Positions 34,856-44,825 of a DNA stretch of 64,000 nucleotides are shown here, piece by piece; within the stretch, counting starts at the first letter, position 1, and each line of letters opens with the position of its first letter. Under the pieces are notes generated by a model, which made no database searches, was not told where the DNA came from, and was given only the letters and a program-made list of their open reading frames with translations. Made by a program: the position numbers and the translations under genes. The DNA comes from Thalassia testudinum (Eukaryota > Streptophyta > Magnoliopsida > Alismatales > Hydrocharitaceae): NCBI GenBank assembly GCA_037157565.1, contig JAZHRO010000054.1, positions 11,267,501-11,331,500 on the forward strand, read 5' to 3'.

Positions 34856-36553
34856 TGACGTAATAAAATGCGGAAATAAAATATAAAGCAATCTCACAAA
34901 AAAATCAATCGCACAAGTACACAAAGATTTTTAGGTGGAAACCCAAACCGGGTGAAAACCACCACCTAACCCTCTCGAGTTAGGATTTTCCGATCAACCT
35001 AGTTGATCAAATCCACTAAACGAATCACTATAAAACGAGGGTGATTCAACCTCAGTACAACCACGCTACAAGTACGATGGTAGCGTTCCTCAACCCCTTC
35101 TCTCCACGAGAAGGATTTTGTCCCACGAAGGAGACGGGAATTCGCAAAGCGAATACCCAACCAAAAGACAAAGATAAAATAAAACAACAAGTCCTATAGA
35201 GCCAACAAAGTAATTATAAACCTAGCTTCTATAGGAAATAGGATGCTTCCCTTTGAAAGGAGTGCGTCAACGATGACGCGGGTGCGTGAGCCACGCAACG
35301 GCGCAATGTCGCTCTCGTAGACAACGGCGGGAGAGCGGGTGCGCGAAGCTTGATGCTCTCAAGATGTAGAACTTGAGCTTAGAGAGCAAGATCTTTTCTG
35401 GACACAGAAGAGTGTGAAAGTGTGTAGCTAAGTGTATCCAAGTGTTTTTCTTGTGTATCTAGGTGTGTAAAGGCTCCCCTCTATTTATAGAGGCCTTAGG
35501 AAGGCTTTGGAAGGCTTAGGAAAGGTTCTATAGCCGTTGGGAACAAAGTCCAAGAGAATCAGGCCGAAATCAGGACAATGATTACATTTGACAGGGTAAT
35601 CAGACGTCTAACTCTTGCATCAGACGTCTGGAAGGCCACTTTAAGACGTCTGATTTAAATGTCAGACGTCTGATTCTATGCAGGTTTCCTCCTGACTTGA
35701 ATCAGATCTAAATAGGGCTTTTGTTCAAGTTGATCAGACGACAAACAGGACGTCTGGCACTATGCCCGGACGTCTGGAAACCAACTTTTACTGTGGGAAT
35801 GGATTTTCCAAACGTTGCAACGGCTAGAAAATCTCTGAGAAGAGATTTTGGGTCAGCCAAGGCAAAACGGTCAATTATCAGACGTCTGGTCAGTCCTATG
35901 GACGTCTGATAAGGCTCTAACGGTCATATTCTTGAGTGTATGCTAAGCCAGCCAACGGTCCACTATCTGGACGTCTGGCAAGTCCATCAGACGTCTTCTA
36001 AGACGTCTGGACTAAGGTATGGACGTTTGATTTCATCAGACAGAACTAGGTATGTCCAGCCTAACAGATATCAGACGTCTGAAACAACTGTCAGACGTCT
36101 TAAAATACTTTATCAGACGTCTGATTTGGGAATTAGACGTTTGGAAAGTCTGTTTGAACCCTATATTGGTTTTCTAAGTGTTCTACAGAAAACCTAAGTA
36201 TCCTAGGGTTGTGCCGGTGTTCCTAGGACTACTGTTAGGGTACTTTGAGGCTTTTAACATGAATTATTTAAGGAAAATAAAAAGAGAAAGAAAATAAAGA
36301 CAAGAGATACAAGAAAGGATTAAAAAGAATCTATCATATTCTTCTTGTCTTCTATCTTCAATCTGTCGCTCCACGCGAACCTCCTCTATTTTCCGTCAAG
36401 CTCCTCCAATCCATCCTGGATGCGAGCTCGAACTCCGTTTAAGCACGTCCACATTTGCAATTGACCTGAAATCTAGGACTCAAATTGCAAATGTTAAATA
36501 ACACGTGTTTTGTTATCATCAAAACAAATGATCGTGGTGCTCTAGCACCAACA
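34856..36553 (-). mobile_element. Family 2 LTR (copia-type), copy 1, inside copy B
   Basis: Read on the minus strand it starts TGTTGGTGCTAGAGCACC, followed by TTTTGATGATAACAAAACAC, and ends TTTCCGCATTTTATTACGTCA. This is the style of copia/SIRE-type LTRs. TATAAATAGAGG on the minus strand (35,479-35,490) is a good promoter for that orientation. It is related along its length to 49,850-51,489. No 5-bp duplication flanks it. Instead a 220-bp direct repeat does, with 24 extra bases (34,832-34,855) on the left. At least nine exact AGACGTCT motifs fall within 35,595-36,125. Confidence 0.75.
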
Positions 36554-36773
36554 GCCCTCACGGCCGAGCACCTCCTCCTCCGCGCGGCACCTCCTCCCGC
36601 ACTCACCGCGGCTGTTGCTGCCGTCGCTCGCTCGCGCTCGCACTCGCTGGAAGAAGAAGGAGGAGCGGAGGTGATGAGAGTGAGGGAGAGGGCGAGGCTT
36701 TTTAAAGCCTCACGGGGAGGAGAGAGAGAGCGGAACAGAGGGCGTAGCCTGCGACCGCAGGAGAGAGGGGAAA
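36554..36773 (+). repeat. 220-bp direct repeat, right copy
   Basis: This is the right partner of 34,612-34,831. It continues into GGCACCCGCAGG and the normal 3' end of copy B, so this copy is the native one or at least is joined to native sequence. Five base differences from the left copy argue against a simple assembly duplication of identical sequence. Confidence 0.85.
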
Positions 36774-38725
36774 AGGCACCCGCAGGTCTGCGCGCGCAGG
36801 CGCGCAGACGCAACCGCACGTGACGCCGAAACCGAATCCCAGACGTCTGGAAGGGGTTCCAGACATCTGGTCCGACGTTTGGGGCACCTCCCAAACGTCT
36901 TAAAAGATGTCTGAAGCCGTGCGTTCGTAACAAAAACCCCGGGGCCCATGGGGTGGCTAGCGCTCTCTCTATACTAGTAGCTCTCCCCAGTACTGTGTAC
37001 GCGAGAGCCAAAAGTCGGTATAAAGTGGCCAGGCCTAACCCCGGGTCCTTGAGGCGACTAGCTCTGCTCTGCACTAAACTGGGGGACAGTCGCTCTCTTT
37101 GGTACTCTGTACTCAAGGGCCAGCTCACTTCCCCAAATCCATTCCATCTAACTTTTAGGAACTCTACTCCTAATTCCCCATAGGGTTCATACTCATATTT
37201 CTTTAACCACACCAATTTAGGTTTCATCATTTCAGCTTTATTTTCATATAGCCCATATTCTCAGCAGTTAATATCCATTCATATACAAACAACTGTGATC
37301 CAATTACAGGCAATTATCATTATGCTATCTACTTTTCCAAGACTGCAATTCGTGTATTCATGACATTTGTTTCAGTGTTTCTGTTCTTAGGATTCATGCC
37401 ACACCCTAGGATCTATCATTCAATCTAGTTTTCCAATCCTATGATTCATGTCATACCCTAGGATCTATCATTCAATCTAGTTTTCACGTCCTAAGATTCA
37501 TGTCATATCCTAGAATCTATTATTTATCTCACAAGTGCATTAATGTTGATAAATAATCAAGGGAAGCCACTCTACCAGCAAAATCGGGAGTGATGGGGGG
37601 GTAATTGGCAGATCCACGTGCCTCCGCAACCCCCAGATCCGCAACAGAACGAGGTCCTATCACAAGGATCAAACACACGAAACTACTCAAAATAGGATAC
37701 AAGTACTTTAAACAAGTAGAAGAACTAATTCTGAGAAGAACGAAATTTTAAACGTGGAAAATAGACTTTGAACGGACCCTAAATGGGTGAAAAACGACAA
37801 CCCTGCCCTAAATCAGACGTCTGGAACACCTTCCAGACGTCTTAAACGATGGGTCAGATCTTTCCTTGCCTCTGCGCTGTTCTTTAGACGTCCAGGATCC
37901 CGCTGAACCTTCTGGACCTAGTTCCAGATGTCCGACTATCACTCCGGACGTCTGGAGACCCTCTCCGCCGTCTGGTTCTGGATACAGACGTTCGATCTGT
38001 GTGGGAGGGCATGCCTTTGCGCCTTCCCGAACAAAACCTGCACGCGTACGCAACCGTCCTTAACAGGTCAATGAGGTAGAACCCTCAGCGAAACGGCCTG
38101 CATGGCCGTACCTGCGAAAGGAAGAAGAAAAGAAATATTGTACCTTTCAGACGTCTGGATCTTCCTCCAGACGTCTCCCCAGTCGTCTGGACGTAGGTCC
38201 AGACGTCTGATTCTGGGAAAATTTCCCAGAATCAGGACCCCTCGCCCTCCACCTGCTGCGCACCGTCACGCTGCGCTGCGCTCGCCTGCTGCCTGAGCTG
38301 CAGCAACACCTCCCCAGTGCTACGCTCCGCCTCCTCTCCCTCTCACTACACCTCCTCCTCCCCACGCGCACCCAGCAACAGCTGCTGCCCTCGCTCTCTC
38401 ACTCTCACGCTAACAGGAAGAAGAAGGAGGAGACGGTGGAGTGGTGGTGAGGGAGAGGGGAGGGAGGAAGAGAGGCTATTTAAAGGCGCAAGGGGAGAGA
38501 GAGAGGAAGAAAAAAAAAGAAGGCGCCTGCAGGATGGGGAGGGAAGAGAGAGAAGAAAAGAGGGTGGCAGGTTCAGTCTGCGCGTCCATGCGCGCAGACT
38601 CGCAACCGTACGCCGCAAAAATTAATTTCCAAATGTTTGGGAATGCGTCCAGACGACTTACTAGACGTCTGGACCTACTCTCAGACATCATAAAAGATGT
38701 TTGATGTCGTGATCTGAACACAAGG

Positions 38726-38830
38726 TTTACATGTTCTCAATTTTTCTCTCGAGTAGCTCCCCGGGGGGTGGAGGCCTCGAGGGCCTTCCTCAGCTATTTA
38801 TAGTGTTGGGATCGAGCCTCCCAATAGGAT
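38726..38830 (-). promoter_or_regulatory. Possible minus-strand promoter in the host of copy A
   Basis: The minus strand carries ACTATAAATAGCTGAGG at 38,787-38,803, then a GC-rich stretch running towards copy A's insertion point. TATA followed by GC-rich sequence resembles the promoter and leader of another LTR, so copy A may have landed in an older retroelement. No element ends were found. Confidence 0.3.
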
Positions 38831-41797
38831 CTTCTGAGCAGATACGTCGCTTGACAAGGTGTATGCTTTGTCAGGTTATTTATTGTGATAGTCATTATCA
38901 GCATTTATTAAAGGTGCAACCCTACTATACTTTCGTCGTCCTCTCTAACGAATAGGGTCTTTCGGGTCCGGCTACATGTGGCATTTTCTATGTGCAGGCG
39001 AGTTGGACTTTTAGATCCATCTGTACAGGAGATTTTCTTTAGATGCAGGCAGTTGGATCCCCGAACTCGCTTATATCTAGGTCTTTCTGGATCGAATTCT
39101 TCTTTTTGAGCCTATCCTAAAATTTAAAGTTCGAAGGCATTTTTTACTTTTCATCAAAGACCAATCCAACTTAATTTAAAATAGAGAAGGTCAACAAGAA
39201 TGAATTAGATCAACATTAGGTTAAGGTGGACTTTGATTCTATGTCTGTGTTGATAGACTAGGTGCAAAGCTTTCATTACTACAAACATAAGATTGCACCT
39301 TACTTTTCTTAGCCGGTTTAGTGTGTAAAAGGTACGAGAAATAAGTGTTAAGGAACAAACAAAAGATCCAAAATGATATAAATATAAAAAGCTTATTTTT
39401 CTATTTTAGTGTTGATTGAAGAAGCATAAGTAAATAAGTTTAAATAATTTTTTTGTTGAAAAAATAGGAATTTTTATGGTTCAAATAATTATACTTTATA
39501 TCGTATTGAAAATATTCTACATATCTAATTGACAAATAAAATGGCAGAATATACATATATTGCAACTTTGATATTCTCAATCGTAAGATCACTTTTGCCA
39601 GGAATTGCTTGTTATGGCATAAAAGTTTGGAGGCAAAAGAAGGGTCTTGTTGTTTAGAGATCGTGAAATTTCATTTCCCTTCATCTAAGTAAAAGGAAGG
39701 TTGAGTGAGAGATATGGGATTGAAGTAATCTTCGTGAATTCCTAGAAGTCGTGATGAGTAGCTCCATCTTACTTGCTTTTAGGTGGAGGAGAAGTTGGGA
39801 GTGGAACAAATCATCCCCTCTGAATTCCTAGTTATGCATCGATGACAAATAAAATCGAGAATATGAGTAGCCTATGTACGTGTACATAGCATGGAATTGA
39901 AAAAAAAATGGTGCCCAAAGATCCTTATTTGCACTTCAGGAGTCATCTATTTACTCAAAGATACTTTCACTTTATGCATTAAAGGTTAATCACAGTAATA
40001 TTTTTCAATTGATTTTGTTGGTTTGCCAAAAGCCTACTTACTCTTAGGCCCAAATCTAATATCTTAAGGCACAAAAGAAGAAAGTTATCGTAAACTTAGC
40101 TGACAAACGTGGGCCTCTCTGGTGACGTAAACCCTACCCATGCCTTTTATTTCCCCGGGAATCCAATCGAAGGAGGCCCGTTATTACTTTTCCAATTTTT
40201 GGATTATTAATTCGTGGGCCGTACTTGTTTAGGGTGTAAAATGGACCAAGCACGTTAAACTGGGTCAATTAGCAGGCCTGGTTGTGGTTGGGTAGAGGCA
40301 CTAGAGAAAGGCTAAGCCCGAATCCGCCCACTTGTCAGGTCAGGTGGGCTAAGCTGATGGGTCCTTTGGCCCACATCTAGGTCTGACCATGTACTTCCTT
40401 GGCAACAAAAAAGAAGAGTTTTATTAAGAAAAACATGGGTTTGTATTTGAACCCTGTTTTCCCCCACCCGATCCTCCTGCCTTACTTTCTCGGGTTCAGA
40501 GAAGCAATTGATCCCGATTTTACATTCAGAAATCTTCCTTCACCTCTAATATTCTCAAAACCTTCCAAGCACGACAGCCCTTTGAGACCTAATTACTAGT
40601 AGGTTAGAAATGGAGTCAGCTGGTAGGGTCCGCCTTCGATAGATCACTTCTCTTCCGATCTACCTAAGCCCATGACGAAGGCTCCATGGTATTAAATCAC
40701 GTCTCCTTCGATCATGTGAACTGCGGGGGAACCATGGAAGCTCACAATTCATGTGCTATGCCACTTTGTTCACATGGTTTCTTTTATTCTCTTTTTGTTT
40801 CTTTTTTTTTTATTTGCGATGATGTCCACCTGATTTATTGAGGTTGGTAATAGTATAACTGCGAGCTAGATTCGTTTGAAATTGTTATATTTGTGGATTT
40901 CTAGTTAATATACTGAATGGTAAATGTTCAAAACATTTTGCACCAATTAGTCGATAAAATAGACACATTATCGGTTGGATGAATCACAATTGAAACGAGG
41001 AAACCATATATTTATGATATATCTCTATAAAATAGCAGATAACAGAAGGCGGTGGCGCCATTGCTCGTAGGATTGGAAGACATCTACCTTCCATTTCAAA
41101 AAATATTTCAGCCACCTCGAACACAAATTTCATGGCATTCGCTACATGCTAACCTATATATTTTTTGAAAAAGAACTCCTCTTTACATGTGAGAAGCATT
41201 TAGTAGCGTACCAGTTGAGGCCATGAGGAGGATTGCCGTTTGTTTGTGGCTCAAATCTGTGGTTGACGCAGAAGAGAGTACAGGTGAAAAGAGGCAGAGC
41301 ATGTGCCACCGCAAGCAGCTTTGTTCGAGGCCCGATGGCAGTCGACTTGCTGACCAGCGAGAGCAGGATTTGCTTTGGAATTGTCACCCACATGGGTGCC
41401 CACAATCTAAATTTTTAAGGAATTTTTATATAGATACCATTAAAAATATTTAAAATTACTTGTTTATCATCTACTATTTATTATTACTTTTAAATATCAC
41501 TAATAATATAATATCATTTTTACAATTATCACTATATTAGTTAGTACGGTTAAATTTAACGATGGTGAATTTAAAAATAATAACAACTTATATTTTTTAT
41601 TTAAATTTTTTTTTTCTTTTCCTAATCCTTTTTACACTTTCCCTCCTTTCTCTCCCTCCTCCTTCACCTCCTCTCTTCCACTCTCCAACCTAAAATCCAC
41701 GGAACACCAAGATAGATTGATGGATAGGTAGATAGATAATTAGACAAATCTCTAGAGAGAGAGAAAGCACTTCTGCGTCTCCACCTCCTCAAATCCA
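38830..41797. other. Intergenic DNA without a supported gene
   Basis: The DNA is AT-rich with scattered short frames (for example 40,399-40,599 and 41,154-41,453) that have no domain, repeated unit or splice-linked partner. Nothing more can be supported. Confidence 0.5.
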
Positions 41798-42425
41798 ATG
41801 GAGTCCAATGACTTAGAAATCAACGATCACAGCCTCACAATGACCTCACTCGCCTTCTTCTTCTTGAGTAGACCAATGGAGGTGGGTCGATGCCTAAGCT
41901 TGGGGGAGTTCCTAGCCCTCGATGTCTCTTGTGCTTCGAAGCTCCTCGCGACAACCATCAAGCTAATCGACGGGGCCCAAGGCCCTCCACCACCTCCCTT
42001 TCCCATCCTCCCTTGAGTCCCTCCTCTTCAGCTCCAAGCCCTTTGCCTAGGGTTACAAGATCTCCAAGAACCTCAACCTCCACCACTCCAAGCCCCTCTT
42101 CACCTTAAGGGAGGGTGAGGGCAACAACAGAGGAGCAACTGTTGCAATCACATCAATCTCCCCACCGTTGATGGAATGCAAGAAGATGGAGATGGTGATT
42201 GGGAACCTCTCACTAGAGAGGACTATGGGGGCGACGCCATAGATCATGAGGCTTCTCTTTGGAATGTCGGGGATTACCAATATACTTGGCATCTCTATCG
42301 CATTGAGGGAGGCACTAGAGAGGAAGTGAGAGGCGATGGCAAAGGGAGTAGTGGTAGAGACAATGGAGATCTTGTGAGCTCCGACGAGGTTTGGTGGGAG
42401 ATCAGGTGGAGGAGGAAGTGTTGAA
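41798..42425 (+). pseudogene. Decayed protein-coding relic of unknown family
   Basis: The plus strand reads like a once-real protein across one frame change. The first frame, from ATG 41,798, contains SLGEFLALDVSCASKLLATT and ends at a stop at 42,014. The next frame, from 42,012, gives LESLLFSSKPFA, stop, GYKISKNLNLHHSKPLFTLR. It continues GATVAITSISPPLMECKKME, ERTMGATP, stop, IMRLLFGMSGITNILGI and further. Four or more stops in about 125 codons show it is not functional. I do not recognise the family. The complementary 153-codon minus frame (42,053-42,514) is open but looks like a shadow. A CT-rich leader precedes the ATG. Confidence 0.4.
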
Positions 42426-42429
42426 TCCA

Positions 42430-44010
42430 ACAAGGAAGGAGGGTGGAGGGGGAGTAGAAAGGAGGTAGAGGAGAGAGGAGGGGGAAGGGGAAGAGAATTT
42501 AGGGTGGGAGACAAAGTTTCAAGGTTTGGAAAAAAAGAAGTTTTCTTACTTTTTGATACTATTAAAAATGCTAAGTCATTTAATTCATTTTGAACATTTC
42601 AATAACATCTATGTAAAAAATTAACAACTTCAATGGTTTAGATTTGTTTTCCATCTAAAAATGCATGATCTAAACTTCATCACCTCCTAAACAAAACTGT
42701 ACTTCAACTTAATCGGAGGAGCAACTTGAGATGATGTTTATCTGTTACCGAAGTGGAAAAGAAACACAAGGGAGCTATTGCTGTGATCGTTTCTCACAAC
42801 CTATGTGAGGAATTATCTCTTGATTATGGTGATGGGACTAATGTGGCTTGTCTTGATTTGTATAGGTAAGTCAGGCTATTATTTGCGAGGGATATAAATT
42901 TGGATGGACTCTTGGCTTTAAAGCGAGGATAACAATTTGAATCTTTGAATTATTTGCATTGCCTCATCTCTTATTGTACATCAAAAGAGAGAAAATTTGA
43001 ACAAATAGAACATAAATGAAATATGGTAATAATTCATCTCTTTTTATGGAAGATATATGGATCAACACAAAATAAAAGGAAAACAAAATGCTTTGGGACA
43101 CATAATTAAGATGAATTAGACAATAATGTCACAATATATGGTAAGACGTGAAATTCATGCCTAGAACCCACTCAAGATAATTAATTGCGTGTGACATATG
43201 GAATGAAGTGCATGATTAAAGATAATTAAGGACTTTTTATTTTATTTTTCAAATAAGCAATGGAACGTTTATTTCTGATGACTTAGAAACCCATGAGCAA
43301 ACTAGTCAAAGTCCCCTGATCATCCATCAAGTAAATACTCAAGTTAGGGTTTCGAACGTGAACGAGGGGTCTCCTCTACGTGAATGCATGCCACAACATT
43401 TCTTCGTGTAAACTTCGGTGGTCAACCACGTACCCAAATTTAAAAGCCTGAGTTCCTTACTCTCTCTCTTTGTTCAAATCTCTACAATAGAATGATCGGT
43501 GGATGTACTTCCCTTTTGGGTCTACTCTGTACACAATTACGGCCACGATGGATTCCCATTTTTTCCCCCATTGCAAGTTATTCACGGTGCAAATTGAGCA
43601 GTTAATTGACACCAGACTTGAGTCAAAAGTTGATCCGAATTCAAGCCTCTCTTTTCTAATTCAGGTACTTGCGGGGTTATATGTTTAGGTTTTCCATTAC
43701 ATTTTTTATATTTAATTTCAGCATTAAGTCCGAGGCAAAAGATCTAGACGAGGGAAGTCAGATTATTTGGTCTCCCCTTGATTTGGACCAGACCGCGCCC
43801 ATCGCATCCCGTCGAAGAAAAGAAAGCAAGATTTTGAAATCTCAACCCCCATATGTCCCACGTGTCGCGAGCGGAGAGGGCATCGGCGCTTGACGATGCG
43901 AGTCGCGGATTCCCCCGCCCTTTACTGCAAGCATCTAAAAAGGGAGACGAGAGAAGGTTCGATTCCTCCACGGTTCGATTTTTTCTTTTTTTATTTTAAT
44001 CTAGAATGTC

Positions 44011-44065
<55 letters not shown>

Positions 44066-44825
44066 TATAAATAGTGCAAGCATTGTAACTTGGGTATGAT
44101 AACCTAATCTATGTCCATTCGCTTTTTAATAAAATAATAACAACTAATAATTTAATATTAAATAAAAATAAATAAATAACAACTTTCATTTTATATTTAC
44201 ATTACTTCAACCCATAACTTATAATTTATTTATCACATATACCGCTTACTACATTATTTACCATTTACCTCGTCTTAATATTTAGCCAGAGTCAAGTGTT
44301 AACCCACAACCAAACGAGATCTTAGGTAATGTAGGAATGGAGATTATATTATGTAACTCACTTGTTAAAATCAAGAATCCCTACACCCTCAAGTCATGAT
44401 TCAAAGTTTTGAATTTACATTTGTGAAATATGGTGTTATCTTATATATTTTTTTAACATTTAGTTAGTATGGTTGAAGAATAAGCGGGGATGACTTAAAG
44501 AAGTTTAGGGTTAGTTTATATTATAGGATGTATTCCGTGGGATAAAAGCTTGTAAACATGTGATATCATTTGTTGGTGTCTACATATAATCCAGATTAAT
44601 TTAATGTGAGGAGTTTACGTGAATAAGAAAAAAGGTGAAGATAAGCTAGGGATGAAAGTAGGGTGTTTACTTGAGAACGAGGGATGGAAGAGGGATAACT
44701 TATCAAAAGACATCTTTACCCTCGAATTGTTGGTTATGTTAGTTAGGGATTTTTTGGAAATTGTAATTTCATTATAAGATATTTGTGTTTATTTTTCTAG
44801 TAATAATCTCACATGAGAGGAATCT
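42430..44825. other. Intergenic DNA with a long (TA)n tract
   Basis: A (TA)n microsatellite of about 46 bp lies at 44,017-44,062. A small GC-rich piece at 43,740-43,960 contains CCCACGTGTCGCG, a G-box-like core, but no gene follows. The AT-rich stretch 44,090-44,330 has a MITE-like look without provable ends. Confidence 0.5.

Larger units (their letters stand above)
32289..36932 (+). mobile_element. Family 1 solo LTR, copy B (inside copy A)
   Basis: It starts TGTAACGACCCGATTCCCG and ends GTGCGTTCGTAACA, with AAAAC on both sides (32,284-32,288 and 36,933-36,937). Copy A's sequence resumes exactly after it: GGCTAGCAAAAC on the left and AAAACCCCGGGGCCC on the right, as in B's own internal GGCTAGCAGAACCCTGGGGC. 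Subtracting the family 2 insert and one copy of the duplicated 220 bp leaves about 2.70 kb, matching A and D. The palindromic TATA-like region GGCTTTTTAAAGCC is present twice (34,754-34,767 and 36,697-36,710) because of that duplication. Confidence 0.88.
31357..38720 (+). mobile_element. Family 1 solo LTR, copy A (interrupted by copy B)
   Basis: It starts TGTTACGACCCGATTTCCG and ends GATCTGAACA, flanked by CAAGG on both sides (31,352-31,356 and 38,721-38,725). TG...CA termini with a 5-bp duplication mark an LTR retrotransposon insertion. There is no internal gag-pol, so it is a solo LTR left by LTR-LTR recombination. Removing copy B and one AAAAC leaves 2,715 bp, close to copy D (2,685 bp). 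CTATTTAAAGG at 38,476-38,486 sits about 240 bp before the 3' end, where an LTR promoter is expected. Tandem copies of a unit with CCTAGGATTCATG lie at 37,380-37,520. The parent family cannot be named from an LTR alone. Confidence 0.88.

Noticed and set aside
34081..34863. 260-codon plus-strand open frame
   Set aside because: It lies wholly in solo LTR copy B, is made of GC-rich low-complexity sequence, and the other LTR copies interrupt it. A related frame at 36,485-36,823 exists only because of the 220-bp duplication.
35595..36125. CRISPR-like array of AGACGTCT repeats
   Set aside because: The motif is 8-12 bp with irregular spacing and variable forms in a plant LTR. No spacers or cas genes are present.
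32289..36932. Family 1 elements as cut-and-paste DNA transposons because of their short inverted ends
   Set aside because: Three copies have TG...CA ends with 5-bp duplications and a promoter near the 3' end, which fits solo LTRs better. The inverted match is only about 10 bp.
36439..37230. 263-codon minus-strand open frame
   Set aside because: It crosses three element boundaries (family 2 end, copy B end and copy A) and runs antisense to the LTR, so it cannot be an inherited gene.
42053..42514. 153-codon minus-strand frame
   Set aside because: The plus strand gives the more protein-like reading across a frameshift, and the minus frame has no recognisable domain. It was left as a possible alternative only.
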